Assembly: GCA_025453875.1 (NCBI GenBank)
Contig: JALOPN010000003.1
Span: 1-46,031 of the forward strand
Reading direction: 5' to 3'
Length of the DNA stretch: 46,031 nucleotides
Origin: Gemmatimonadaceae bacterium
GTDB taxonomy: Bacteria > Gemmatimonadota > Gemmatimonadetes > Gemmatimonadales > Gemmatimonadaceae
Below the pieces are notes generated by a model, which saw only the letters and a list, made by a program, of their open reading frames with translations, was not told where the DNA came from and did not search any database. Of the stretch, positions 1 to 7,800 are shown in pieces (position 1 is the stretch's first letter; every line of letters begins with the position of its first letter). Both the position numbers and the translations under genes were made by a program.

Positions 1-95
1 TGTTGGAGGGTCCGCCCGGCGCGCGGGTCGAGCGTCTCGAGGAGCGCACCCCGTCGTTGCAGCCGCTGCCGTCTCCCTTCCAGATCGTGCGGTAA
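1..95 (+). CDS. C-terminal end of an unidentified gene (partial)
   Basis: One reading frame is open from the left edge to a TAA at 93-95 and gives about 30 residues ending in PSPFQIVR. The TAA shares its last base with the apt start codon (TAATG), the kind of junction seen between co-transcribed genes, which is the main reason to believe it. The fragment is too short to assign to a family. It is probably the last gene upstream of apt in the same operon. Confidence 0.45.
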   Translation, partial: LEGPPGARVERLEERTPSLQPLPSPFQIVR

Positions 96-628
96 TGTCG
101 CTCAGTCTCGCTGAACGCGTCGCGCGTGTCGTGCGCGATGTGCCCGACTTTCCAAAGCCGGGGATCACCTTCAAGGACATCACGCCCCTGCTCGCAGATG
201 CCACGCTGATGCGTGAGGTGGTGCGCGCCATGCAGGCCCCCTTCGCTGGTGCGGGCATCACGCATGTCGTGGCGATGGAGAGTCGCGGATTCCTGTTCGG
301 CGTGCCGATGGCGCTCGATCTCGGTGCCGCATTCGTACCGGTCCGCAAGCCCGGCAAACTGCCGTGGCGCACCGCGAGCGAGCGCTACGCGCTCGAGTAC
401 GGCGACGACACGCTCGAAATGCACGTTGACGCGGTGGAGCCGGGCGCCCGTGTCCTCCTCGTCGATGACGTGCTCGCGACGGGTGGGACGGCCGCGGCCG
501 CCGCGCGACTGGTCGAGCGGCATGGTGGTGTGATCGCGGGACTGTCGGTGCTCATGGAGCTCGGATTCCTGCGGGGCCGTGACGCGCTGGGTGATCGACG
601 CACCGAAGCCGTGTGGGTGGTGCGCTAG
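95..628 (+). CDS. apt: Adenine phosphoribosyltransferase
   Basis: This enzyme makes AMP from adenine and PRPP in cytoplasmic purine salvage. The 177 residues match the family's usual length of 170-180. The N-terminus has the family pattern of VPDFPKPGITFKDITPLL, followed by the adenine/flexible-loop region (MESRGFLFG, then RKPGKLPW). The PRPP-binding motif VLLVDDVLATGGTA lies at about residues 122-135. The ATG at 95 overlaps the stop of the upstream frame by one base, so translation is probably coupled. Identification is firm; regulation is not visible. Confidence 0.96.
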   Translation: MSLSLAERVARVVRDVPDFPKPGITFKDITPLLADATLMREVVRAMQAPFAGAGITHVVAMESRGFLFGVPMALDLGAAFVPVRKPGKLPWRTASERYALEYGDDTLEMHVDAVEPGARVLLVDDVLATGGTAAAAARLVERHGGVIAGLSVLMELGFLRGRDALGDRRTEAVWVVR

Positions 629-711
629 AGGCTGCGACCGCGCGCGGGTTGGTCACGTCGTCGGGTCGCATTACCTTCTCGCGAGCAGTCGTGGATGCGT
701 GCATCCGCCTC

Positions 712-786
<75 letters not shown>

Positions 787-870
787 TCCAGCGGTGGCGT
801 CGGTTCCGGTCCGGCCGATAGGTTGCGAAGGTTCGCCCTTCCGTGACCTCCCTCCCGACTACCGCTCGAC

Positions 871-2133
871 GTGAAGCTTCATAACAAGATCCTGCTCGGC
901 CTGGTGGGCGGAGCAGCCGCAGGCGTGGCCTCGAAGCTGATGCTCGGCCAATCGCCCGAACTCATGTGGGTCGTCGACAAGGTCGCGACCCCGATCGGGC
1001 AGGTGTTCCTGCGCATGCTCTTCATGATCGTCGTGCCGCTCATCTTCGGCTCGGTGACGCTCGGTGTGGCGTCGCTCGGCGATCTGAGTCGCATCGGCCG
1101 GATCGGTGGCAAGGCGATGGGGTTCTTCTTGCTGACGACGGCGGCGGCGGCGACGATCGGGTTGACGCTCGTGAACGCGATCGGCCCGGGCAAATCCATC
1201 GCGCCCGAAGTGCGGACGCAGCTGCTGGCCGAGTACGCGGGGGAAGCGACGGCGCGCGTCGGGGCGGGGGCGACGTTCGGCGTGGAGACGTTCGTGAACA
1301 TCGTGCCACGCAACCCCGTCGATTCGGCGGCGCGCGGCGACATGCTGGGGCTGATCTTCTTTTCGCTGATCTTCGGCGTGGCCCTCACGCAGTTGAGCAA
1401 GGACAAGGCGCAGCCCATTCTGGCGGTCCTCGAAGGGCTGGTCGAGGTGGTGACCCGGATCATCGGCTACGCGATGCGGCTCGCGCCGTACGGCGTGGCC
1501 GGGCTGATCTTCGGAGTCACGGTCCGGTTCGGGGCCGAAGTGCTGCAGTCGCTCGCTATGTACGTGGTGACGGTTCTCGCCGGTTTGGCGCTGCAGCTCT
1601 TCGGGGTGACCGGCCTGCTGGCGCGGTTCCTCGCGGGGATTCCGTACGGCACCTTCTTCAGCAAGTGCCGATCGCTCATGGTGACGGCGTTCTCGACCTC
1701 GAGCTCGAACGCCTCGCTGCCGGAGAACATCCGGACGGCGGAGGAGCAGTTCGGCGTGCCGCGCGAGATCGCCTCGTTCGTGCTGCCCCTTGGGGCGACG
1801 ATGAACATGAACGGGACGGCGCTGTTCGAAGGGATGACGGTGCTGTTCCTGGCGCAGGTGTTCGGCGTCGAGCTGAGTCTCACGAGCCAGATCATCGTGG
1901 TAGTGATGTCGGTGATCACGGCGATCGGTGCGGCCGGGGTCCCGGGCGGCTCGATCCCGTTGCTCGTGCTGATTCTCGAGACGGTCGGCGTGCCGGGGGA
2001 GGGGATCGCGCTCATTCTGGGGGTGGACCGGATCCTCGACATGTCGCGCACGGTGCCGAACGTCATGGGCGACCAGCTGACGGCGGTCGTGATCGCGCGC
2101 AGCGAAGGGGCAACGCTCAAGCTGGCCGACTGA
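871..2133 (+). CDS. Dicarboxylate/amino acid:cation symporter (DAACS family)
   Basis: This is an inner-membrane carrier of the GltP/GltT/DctA type, which couples uptake of glutamate, aspartate or C4-dicarboxylates to Na+ or H+ entry. The 420 residues fit the family length. Early hydrophobic helices (VFLRMLFMIVVPLIFGSV) are followed by the serine-rich re-entrant loop STSSSNASLPEN at about residue 275. Next come the conserved NMNGTALFEG segment and a final AAGVPGGSIP...DRILDMSRTVPNVMGD block that forms the substrate and cation sites. Translation starts at a GTG. The exact substrate cannot be read from sequence. It is separated from the tRNA by 85 bp with no clear promoter. Confidence 0.93.
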   Translation: MKLHNKILLGLVGGAAAGVASKLMLGQSPELMWVVDKVATPIGQVFLRMLFMIVVPLIFGSVTLGVASLGDLSRIGRIGGKAMGFFLLTTAAAATIGLTLVNAIGPGKSIAPEVRTQLLAEYAGEATARVGAGATFGVETFVNIVPRNPVDSAARGDMLGLIFFSLIFGVALTQLSKDKAQPILAVLEGLVEVVTRIIGYAMRLAPYGVAGLIFGVTVRFGAEVLQSLAMYVVTVLAGLALQLFGVTGLLARFLAGIPYGTFFSKCRSLMVTAFSTSSSNASLPENIRTAEEQFGVPREIASFVLPLGATMNMNGTALFEGMTVLFLAQVFGVELSLTSQIIVVVMSVITAIGAAGVPGGSIPLLVLILETVGVPGEGIALILGVDRILDMSRTVPNVMGDQLTAVVIARSEGATLKLAD

Positions 2134-2218
2134 CCCCGGCGCTCGTTATCTTTTCAGGCTGAGTTCCTCCGCGCGAGTGCGCGGGGGTCGGTCTGATCCA
2201 CTTACCGCTTCTGCTGTC

Positions 2219-2899
2219 ATGGCCTCGACCAAGCGTCCCGTTCCTGCGGCCTCCGCCACCCCCAAGCTCATCAGCGACGATCCGGTCGAGAACGCCTCGA
2301 TGTGGTTGTCGGCGAATGCGAAGCCGCTGGCCATCGCGGGCGCCCTCGCCCTCGCCGCCGGTCTCGGCGTGTGGGGGGTGCGCGCGTCGGATGCGAAGAA
2401 GCGCGCCAACGCGTCGACGGCGCTGTACGAGGCGCAGGCGCTGACGTTTGCCGGTCAGGCGGACTCGGCGCGGATTGCGCTGGAGGCGGTGGCGAGCCGG
2501 TACAAGGGGACGACGGCGGGCGAGCAGGCCGTGCTGCTGGTGGCGCAGAACCTGTTCGACGCTGGGAAGCACTCCGACGGCGTGGTTCGCCTCGAGGCCG
2601 CGAAGAGCGGCGCGTCGCGGGCGTTCGCGGCGCCGATCGAGGCGCTGATGGCGGCGGGCTACGAGGCACAAGCGAACTATGCGAAGGCCGCGGAGCACTA
2701 CGCGGCGGCTGCCAAGGTGGCAGCGAACGAGGTGGAGCGTGGCGCCTACAAGCTGGCCGAGGCCCGTCAGCTGATGGCGGCCGGCAAGCGGACGGAAGCG
2801 ATCGCGGCGTTCGAAGCGCTGCGCGGGCTGCCGGACTCGCCGTACGCCACGGAAGCGGCGGTCCGTCTGGGCGAGTTGACGGCGCAGCCTGGGAGCTGA
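2219..2899 (+). CDS. TPR-like membrane-anchored protein (YfgM-like tetratricopeptide domain)
   Basis: This protein has 226 residues from the ATG at 2219. A longer frame from a GTG at 2177 has an N-terminus that does not look like protein. A short hydrophilic N-terminus (to about residue 35) precedes one membrane segment (PLAIAGALALAAGLGVWGV). The rest is a helical repeat region rich in Ala, Glu and Lys, with TPR-like units such as YAKAAEHYAAAAKVA and KRTEAIAAFEALRGLP. This is the layout of the YfgM / 'TPR_21' group, whose E. coli member is a periplasmic helper of SecYEG. That function is only suggested here. A TATCTT box at 2147-2152 could be a -10 element, without a convincing -35. Confidence 0.7.
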   Translation: MASTKRPVPAASATPKLISDDPVENASMWLSANAKPLAIAGALALAAGLGVWGVRASDAKKRANASTALYEAQALTFAGQADSARIALEAVASRYKGTTAGEQAVLLVAQNLFDAGKHSDGVVRLEAAKSGASRAFAAPIEALMAAGYEAQANYAKAAEHYAAAAKVAANEVERGAYKLAEARQLMAAGKRTEAIAAFEALRGLPDSPYATEAAVRLGELTAQPGS

Positions 2900-2911
2900 G
2901 GAGCGTCGCAG

Positions 2912-2945
2912 GTCGAGCGGCGGCCTGATCGGGCGCCGCCTCGAC
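2912..2945 (+). terminator. Candidate terminator hairpin after the TPR-like gene
   Basis: Starting 13 bases after the stop codon, GTCGAG-CGGCG (2912-2922) can pair with CGCCG-C-CTCGAC (2934-2945) through an 11-base loop, with one bulged C. There is no T-run behind it, so it would be an atypical intrinsic terminator or a 3'-end-stabilising hairpin. Its position at the end of the last plus-strand gene before dif supports a termination role. Confidence 0.4.
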
Positions 2946-3248
2946 TGCCGGATCGACGAGATGAAGACGCCGGTCGCGTGCCCAGCACGCGGCTGGCGTT
3001 GTGCGTTTGGGGGGCGGCGACGAGACGGTGCGTGGCGCCGTTCCTGAGCCGCGAGCCGTGCTGTCAACCGCGGCCTCGTGGCGGTGGCTGTCGTTCGCGA
3101 TCGGTCTGTGGTGTGTCGCGGTGTGCGATGTCCCCGAGGCGTGGCGGCATCACGTCGTTTGCGAAGATCGAGTTTTTGACAGTACCGCCAGTAGAAGGGC
3201 ACCAATCAGCCAGTAATCGACACTATCGGTTCGGCTGCGGATCGAAAG

Positions 3249-3276
3249 AACGCCGATAATACATGTTATGTAAACT
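3249..3276. other. dif: dif site (XerC/XerD chromosome dimer resolution site)
   Basis: The 28-bp site divides into a XerC-side arm AACGCCGATAA (3249-3259), a 6-bp centre TACATG (3260-3265) and a XerD-side arm TTATGTAAACT (3266-3276). As I recall the published sites, the XerD arm is identical to that of Bacillus subtilis dif and matches E. coli dif (TTATGTTAAAT) at 9 of 11 positions. The inner ATAA...TTAT symmetry around a 6-bp spacer is typical, and the XerC arm is the more divergent one, as usual. The site is intergenic, in a local AT-rich patch, at the point where gene direction switches. A XerC/D-type recombinase gene lies at 22436-23383. Function is inferred. Confidence 0.85.
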
Positions 3277-3282
3277 AAAGCC

Positions 3283-3310
3283 GGTGGATAACTGTGGACA
3301 AGTTCTCCAC
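3283..3310. promoter_or_regulatory. Two DnaA-box-like 9-mers with a small inverted repeat beside dif
   Basis: GGTGGATAA (3283-3291) and TGTGGACAA (3293-3301) each differ by one base from TGTGGATAA, the complement of the DnaA box TTATCCACA. They lie one base apart in the same orientation. The second overlaps an inverted repeat, GTGGA (3294-3298) and TCCAC (3306-3310), with a 7-base loop. They begin 6 bp after dif. This could be a DnaA-binding spot near the terminus, another protein's operator, or chance. It is not by itself an origin, because dnaA and dnaN are absent and the gene directions are wrong for one. Confidence 0.4.
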
Positions 3311-3642
3311 GTCGCACCCCTTGCACTTTGCAGGAGTAGCCTCAAGCTCTTTCATGCCTTGGGCTTATGGCGCTCTGCTCACGTTGTTTCTGGAGCCCGC
3401 GGCTCACGAGGATTTACCGAAGGCATCTCTCCACATTCCCACGCGAAGAAAACGCCTCAGGACTCACGTCTCGCTACGTGTGGATTTCTCGTAGCGCAAC
3501 GGTTCGTGATGCCGCCACAGAGATGCGAATAACGGTGCTCCGCAGGTCGCGCCGCGCTCAGTCGAGGACGGTCGCCCGGACGCGCTCGCGGCGCGTCGCA
3601 ACCCTTGCTGGCAGCGCCTGATGCTGGCCGCCGAGGACCCGC

Positions 3643-4539
3643 TCAGCGGTCCAGGACCAGGCGCCCGATCTGCCCCACGAACACCACACGTCCCTCGCCA
3701 GACAGCGATGGGCGCACTGCTCCGGTCAGGTCCGCCGGCGCACCGTCGGCCGGTGCAAGGCGAACGTGCACCGGCCGACCCGATCGAGTTTCGAGGGTGG
3801 CCATGCCCGGCGCCAGCCCCCATCGCGTAAGCAGAATCGCACACGCGATCGCGCCCGTGCCGCAGGCCAACGTCTCGCCCTCGACGCCTCGCTCGAACGT
3901 GCGGTAGGCCCAGCCGCCCCGACCGTCCGGCGCCACCCAGTTCACATTGGCGCCCGCTGGCGCGAGAGAGGCGTGCTGCCGTATTGGCGGTCCGTCAACC
4001 GCGACCGCAACCGCGTCGAGCGCCGCGCGGTCTGGCAGCAACAACACGACGTGCGGGACACCCACGAGCGCGAACCCGCTGCGTATCGCCTCCGCTGCGA
4101 CCGCCCCCAACGAGCCCCGCAGATCGTCGCGCACCTCTCGCACCGGCGCCACATCGATCTCGGGATGCGCCAGCTCGCGACGCGCCGTCACCAGTCCTGC
4201 GTCAGTGTTCAGCCGGACCGCGGTCGGCGCGGCGAGGCCGAGCTGGACGCTCAAGGCCGTGCTGCAAAGCGTCGCATTGCCGCACAGCTCGCCAAGGCTG
4301 CCATCCCGATTGAAGTACCGGAGTCGGATCGGGTCGGTCGAGTCACCCGGCGGTGGTGGTTCAAGTATCACGACACCGTCGGCGCCTATCCCGTTGTTCC
4401 GGTTGCAGATAGACGCAATGACCTCAGGTCGCGTGACAAGATCGGTCGGCGACGTGCGCGCGTCGAAAATGACGAAGTCGTTCCCCGACCCCGTCATCTT
4501 CGTGAACGGCACCCCCTCGAGCGGCGACAGGTCGAGCAC
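3643..4539 (-). CDS. dapF: Diaminopimelate epimerase
   Basis: This enzyme converts LL- to meso-diaminopimelate in the lysine and peptidoglycan pathway. From GTG at 4539 it has 298 residues. The frame continues upstream to 4590 but would overlap the preceding gene by 49 bases; a TTG at 4545 or a GTG just before PFTKM are other possible starts. The N-terminus shows the family FTKMTGSGNDFV. The two catalytic cysteines are C86 in ELCGN and C226 in ACGTGA. After C86 the usual GNGxRC is replaced by GNATLC, which is unusual. An 18-base hairpin (3635-3652) encloses the stop codon but lacks a T-run. It is the last gene of the minus-strand operon before dif. Confidence 0.9.
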   Translation of the reverse strand: MLDLSPLEGVPFTKMTGSGNDFVIFDARTSPTDLVTRPEVIASICNRNNGIGADGVVILEPPPPGDSTDPIRLRYFNRDGSLGELCGNATLCSTALSVQLGLAAPTAVRLNTDAGLVTARRELAHPEIDVAPVREVRDDLRGSLGAVAAEAIRSGFALVGVPHVVLLLPDRAALDAVAVAVDGPPIRQHASLAPAGANVNWVAPDGRGGWAYRTFERGVEGETLACGTGAIACAILLTRWGLAPGMATLETRSGRPVHVRLAPADGAPADLTGAVRPSLSGEGRVVFVGQIGRLVLDR

Positions 4540-4541
4540 GT

Positions 4542-5312
4542 TCAATACCGACCCGTCAGGCCCCACCAGCGCAGCCGCCACACCATCCACACGGCCTCTC
4601 GCACGATGCGCTTCGACATCTTCGATTCGCCCTCCGTGCGATCATTGAACACGATCGGGATCTCGGCGATGCGGAAACCGCGCTTCCACGCGCGGTAGCT
4701 CATCTCGATCTGGAACGCGTAGCCGTTCGACCGTACGGCATCGAGCGGGATGGCCTCGAGCACACGGCGCCTGAAGCACTTGAAGCCGCCGGTCGCGTCG
4801 CCGAGATGCATGCCGGTCACGATGCGGGCGTAGATGTTCGCGCCGTACGACAGCAGGAGCCGGGTCATCGGCCAGTTCACGACGGTCACCCTGCCCTGTC
4901 GATACCGCGACCCGAGCACGAGATCGGCGTCGCGCACCGCGCCCAGGAACTCCGGAAGGTGGGACGGGTCGTGCGAGAAGTCGGCGTCCATCTCGAAGAT
5001 GTACGCATAGTCGTGGCCAAGGGCCCACTTGAAGCCGGCCAGATAGGCGCGACCGAGCCCTTCCTTGCCCGCGCGATGCAGCACGTGCACGCGCGGGTCG
5101 GCCGCGGCGAGCTCGTCGGCCAGGCGGCCCGTGCCATCGGGCGAGTTGTCGTCCACCACGAGCACTTCAAGCCGCGGGTCCTGCGCGAGGATGCGCGGCA
5201 CGATGCGCGTGATGTTGTCCTTCTCGTTGTACGTCGGCACGATCACGAGCGCGCGTTCGCCATCGGGCACGGCGCCCTGCGGCGACCAGGGAGTGGTCCG
5301 GGCGTCAGACAC
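4542..5312 (-). CDS. Polyprenyl-phosphate sugar synthase, DPM1-like family 2 glycosyltransferase
   Basis: This enzyme likely transfers a hexose from a nucleotide sugar to a polyprenyl phosphate on the cytoplasmic side of the inner membrane. The 256 residues from GTG at 5312 follow a GGAG ribosome binding site and overlap the preceding gene by 8 bases. A longer frame to 5348 is less likely. GT-A motifs are clear: VPTYNEKDN near the start, then VVDDNSPDGTG, the DxD-type EMDADFSHDP, and GSRYRQG. Unlike GtrB/ArnC proteins it has no C-terminal membrane helices, as in dolichol-phosphate mannose synthase DPM1. The sugar (mannose or glucose) cannot be determined. It sits directly after a YfhO-like protein, a possible user of its product. 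Confidence 0.88.
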   Translation of the reverse strand: MSDARTTPWSPQGAVPDGERALVIVPTYNEKDNITRIVPRILAQDPRLEVLVVDDNSPDGTGRLADELAAADPRVHVLHRAGKEGLGRAYLAGFKWALGHDYAYIFEMDADFSHDPSHLPEFLGAVRDADLVLGSRYRQGRVTVVNWPMTRLLLSYGANIYARIVTGMHLGDATGGFKCFRRRVLEAIPLDAVRSNGYAFQIEMSYRAWKRGFRIAEIPIVFNDRTEGESKMSKRIVREAVWMVWRLRWWGLTGRY

Positions 5313-7773
5313 GCACGCTCCGGCGTTCCTGCAGCACACCGGCGCCAATCCACAGGACGCCGACGAGCACCGCGAGCAGCGTGATCGTCTGACCCGTGTG
5401 GACTGTGGCGTTGTCGAACGTCAGACGCACGGACTTGGCGCCGGCGGGCAACACCACGCCGCTGATCACGTAGTCCGCGCGATCCATGGGCGCTGGCTGA
5501 CCGTCAACCTGCGCCTGCCACCCCGGGTAGTAGTTCTCCGAGACCATGAGCGTCGCACCGGCGGGCACCTCGCCCTCGATCGCGAGCTCCACGTCACCCG
5601 GCGCGTAGCGCACAACGCGTGTCCGGACACCATCGAGGGCGCCGGGCAGCTCGGTGGACTGGTCGGCGCGCGGCGCGTCCACCGACGATTCCGTCGGGAA
5701 GATCGCGGCGCGACGCAGGTCGAAACGCGGATCGAGCACGGTGGCGAGCGTCTGCTCGTCGTCGGCCTTCACGCGCAGCGGGACAACCCACGCGTAGGGT
5801 TGCTCGCCGGGGAGGCGATAGAGATGCACCGTGCTGCCGGCGGCGTTCCGCGTGGGGCCGGCGATCTTCTCCGCGCCCTCGAGCGGGAGCTCGGCGAGGT
5901 TGGTGTAGAGGAACCGGCTGTTGGTGAGGGCCCAGAAGTTCGGGTTGCCCGTGACCCCGTTGCCGGCGGCCTCGATGAGGCGGCGATAGCGACCGAGTTC
6001 GTTGCCGTGATACCCGAGCACATCGCGAATGTCGTGCGCCATGAGCGCCGATCCGCCGAGGAACGGATCACGTCGCGCGATCTCGCCACCGCCCTGGAAG
6101 CCGAGCGCGAGCACACGTCCCGGCTGCCCATCGGCGTTGACCGCGTCGATCGCGGCATCGGACGCGTACAGCGTGTTCGCGCCTTCGCTGAACATCCAGT
6201 AGTGCCGCCCCACACTCCAGAGGTCGAGCGCGACCACGGCGATGAGCAGCCCACCGGCGAGGGCTGGCGCCGGTCGTTGGCGACCGCTCCACCAGGCAAG
6301 TCCCGCCACGGCAAGCGCGATGGCCGCAACGCGCAGGCTTCCCATGAGGACGGCCGACGCGTTGGCATCGACGCGCACGATGAGCGATGGGTCGACCATC
6401 ACGCCCTCGGCGATCCGGCTCCACACGCCGAGCACCCCGAAGAGTGCGGTCACCGCGCCCGCGGACACGGCGCCGATGAGGAACCCGCGACCGAGGCGAC
6501 CGGCCAGCAATCGCTCCGCGCCGAAGGCCGCGAGCATTGCCGTCGCAAAGCTCACGACGTAGAGGATGGTGCTCGGAGCGCGGAAGAACTTCGTTCCCGG
6601 CACGATGGCGTAGACGAGATGATAGAACGGCGTGTTGCCGCCCCAGGCCCAGAGCAACGTGACGACGGCGGTCCCGAGCCAGAAGAGGGCGTGGGCGCGC
6701 GTGCGCGGTCGCGCGCCACCGAAGAGCCCCGCAGCGGCGAGCAGAAGCACGCCGACGCCGAGATACTCGCTGTGGAAGTGGATGCCGTTCGCGCCCCAGT
6801 AGTTGTCGAGGATTCCCGAGAACTGCGGGAGCCACATGTTGATCGTCTCCTCGAGCGGCATCGAGAACGAGGTGGCGTAGTCGTACCCCTTGCCGCCGGA
6901 TCGCGGCGACCAGTCCACGTACTCGAAGACGGGCGCGAACTGCGCTGCGCCGATGGCGAAGCCGATGACGATGGCCACGCCCGCGAGCAGCAGCCGACCC
7001 ACGGGACGTACCGGCGCGTCGGTCGTTGCGGTGGACGCCGATGCGATGGCGGTGTTGAGCGCGCCGGGCCAGAGCGTGACAAACAACGCGAAGGCACCGG
7101 CGGTAAGCAGCATGTACTGAAGGAGTTGCGGGTGCGGCGACAACACGCCAAGTCCGACGGTGAGGGCGAGTGCGCCCCACGCCCAGCGGCGTCCGTCGCG
7201 TAGTCCGAGCACGAGCATCCAGAGCGTGAGCGGCAACATGGCGCTCACGAAGAGCTTGCCGTCGTGACCCGGCGACGGGAACGACGCCAGCTGTCCGCTC
7301 AGCATGTACCCGACGCCGCCGATCGATGCCGGCAGCAGACCGAAGCCGGTGCTGCGCAGGAAGCCGATCGTGAAGACCCCCGCCAGGAACAGATGCAGCA
7401 CGAAGCCCCACGTCATCGCGACGTCGGTGGGGAGCAGCAACCGCAGCAGGAACGTCGGATAGTAGATGTCACCGTGCATCGCGGCGATGTACGGCATGCC
7501 GCCCTGCAGATACGGATTCCACTGCGGGAAGCCCTGCCCCGCCTTGAGCGATTCCGCCGCGAAGGCACGGAACGGATAGCCCGCGATGTACTGATCGCTG
7601 TGCGGGTTCACGAGGAAGCTGCCGCCGAGCGCCGGCCACGCCAACAGAAGCGTGCAGACCGCGCACGTCAGCAGCGCCCAGAGCCAGGCGTTGCGCGGAG
7701 TCCAATCCAACGGTGAGCCGTCAAGGCGATCCATGCGAAGCAATGCGAGAGTCGAAGAACGGGAGCCGATCAC
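5305..7773 (-). CDS. YfhO-like integral membrane protein, GT-C type glycosyltransferase candidate
   Basis: This is a large polytopic membrane protein of 822 residues from GTG at 7773. An ATG at 7734 (MDRLDGSPLDW) is an equally plausible start; neither has a strong ribosome binding site. A first helix (WALLTCAVCTLLLAWPAL) is followed by an extracytoplasmic loop with acidic residues (NPHSDQYIAGYPFRAF), then WNPYLQGGMPYIAAMHGDIYYP. About twelve helices come next, then a soluble beta-rich region with ENYYPGWQAQVDGQPAPM near the end, and a last helix. That order is characteristic of YfhO. Firmicute members glycosylate teichoic acids using undecaprenyl-phosphate sugars. In this diderm the acceptor is unknown. 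It overlaps the DPM1-like gene downstream. Confidence 0.82.
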   Translation of the reverse strand: MIGSRSSTLALLRMDRLDGSPLDWTPRNAWLWALLTCAVCTLLLAWPALGGSFLVNPHSDQYIAGYPFRAFAAESLKAGQGFPQWNPYLQGGMPYIAAMHGDIYYPTFLLRLLLPTDVAMTWGFVLHLFLAGVFTIGFLRSTGFGLLPASIGGVGYMLSGQLASFPSPGHDGKLFVSAMLPLTLWMLVLGLRDGRRWAWGALALTVGLGVLSPHPQLLQYMLLTAGAFALFVTLWPGALNTAIASASTATTDAPVRPVGRLLLAGVAIVIGFAIGAAQFAPVFEYVDWSPRSGGKGYDYATSFSMPLEETINMWLPQFSGILDNYWGANGIHFHSEYLGVGVLLLAAAGLFGGARPRTRAHALFWLGTAVVTLLWAWGGNTPFYHLVYAIVPGTKFFRAPSTILYVVSFATAMLAAFGAERLLAGRLGRGFLIGAVSAGAVTALFGVLGVWSRIAEGVMVDPSLIVRVDANASAVLMGSLRVAAIALAVAGLAWWSGRQRPAPALAGGLLIAVVALDLWSVGRHYWMFSEGANTLYASDAAIDAVNADGQPGRVLALGFQGGGEIARRDPFLGGSALMAHDIRDVLGYHGNELGRYRRLIEAAGNGVTGNPNFWALTNSRFLYTNLAELPLEGAEKIAGPTRNAAGSTVHLYRLPGEQPYAWVVPLRVKADDEQTLATVLDPRFDLRRAAIFPTESSVDAPRADQSTELPGALDGVRTRVVRYAPGDVELAIEGEVPAGATLMVSENYYPGWQAQVDGQPAPMDRADYVISGVVLPAGAKSVRLTFDNATVHTGQTITLLAVLVGVLWIGAGVLQERRSVRV

Positions 7774-7800
7774 GGTGCAACCCGTCGCGACCCGCAGAGG

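Larger units (their letters stand above)
2900..3642. other. 743-bp intergenic region between convergent genes, containing dif
   Basis: No convincing coding sequence lies here. The left part (2900-3150) has ordinary GC content, while about 3160-3530 is clearly richer in A and T than the rest of the window. Small frames exist (for example 3263-3532), but they lack a ribosome binding site and any recognisable protein pattern. The flanking genes point inward: the TPR-like gene from the left and dapF from the right. Recognisable content is the hairpin at 2912-2945, the dif candidate at 3249-3276 and the DnaA-box-like pair at 3283-3301. A TTGACA at 3176-3181 has no matching -10 element. Confidence 0.75.

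Noticed and set aside
3176-3181. TTGACA in the dif intergenic region
   Set aside because: No -10-like hexamer at proper distance and no gene downstream on that strand.
3240-3310. Replication origin (DnaA-box-like pair next to an AT-rich stretch)
   Set aside because: Only two imperfect boxes adjoin; no dnaA, dnaN or other origin genes are present. Genes converge here instead of diverging, and the AT-rich segment is better explained as dif.
3263-3532. Small open frame of 89 codons in the dif region
   Set aside because: No ribosome binding site, no recognisable pattern, and it begins within the dif XerD arm region. Composition suggests chance in AT-richer DNA.
5065-7203. 712-codon plus-strand frame opposite the YfhO-like gene
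   Set aside because: Arg/Gly/His-rich translation without motifs. It is the antisense shadow of a real gene with matching membrane-protein sequence.
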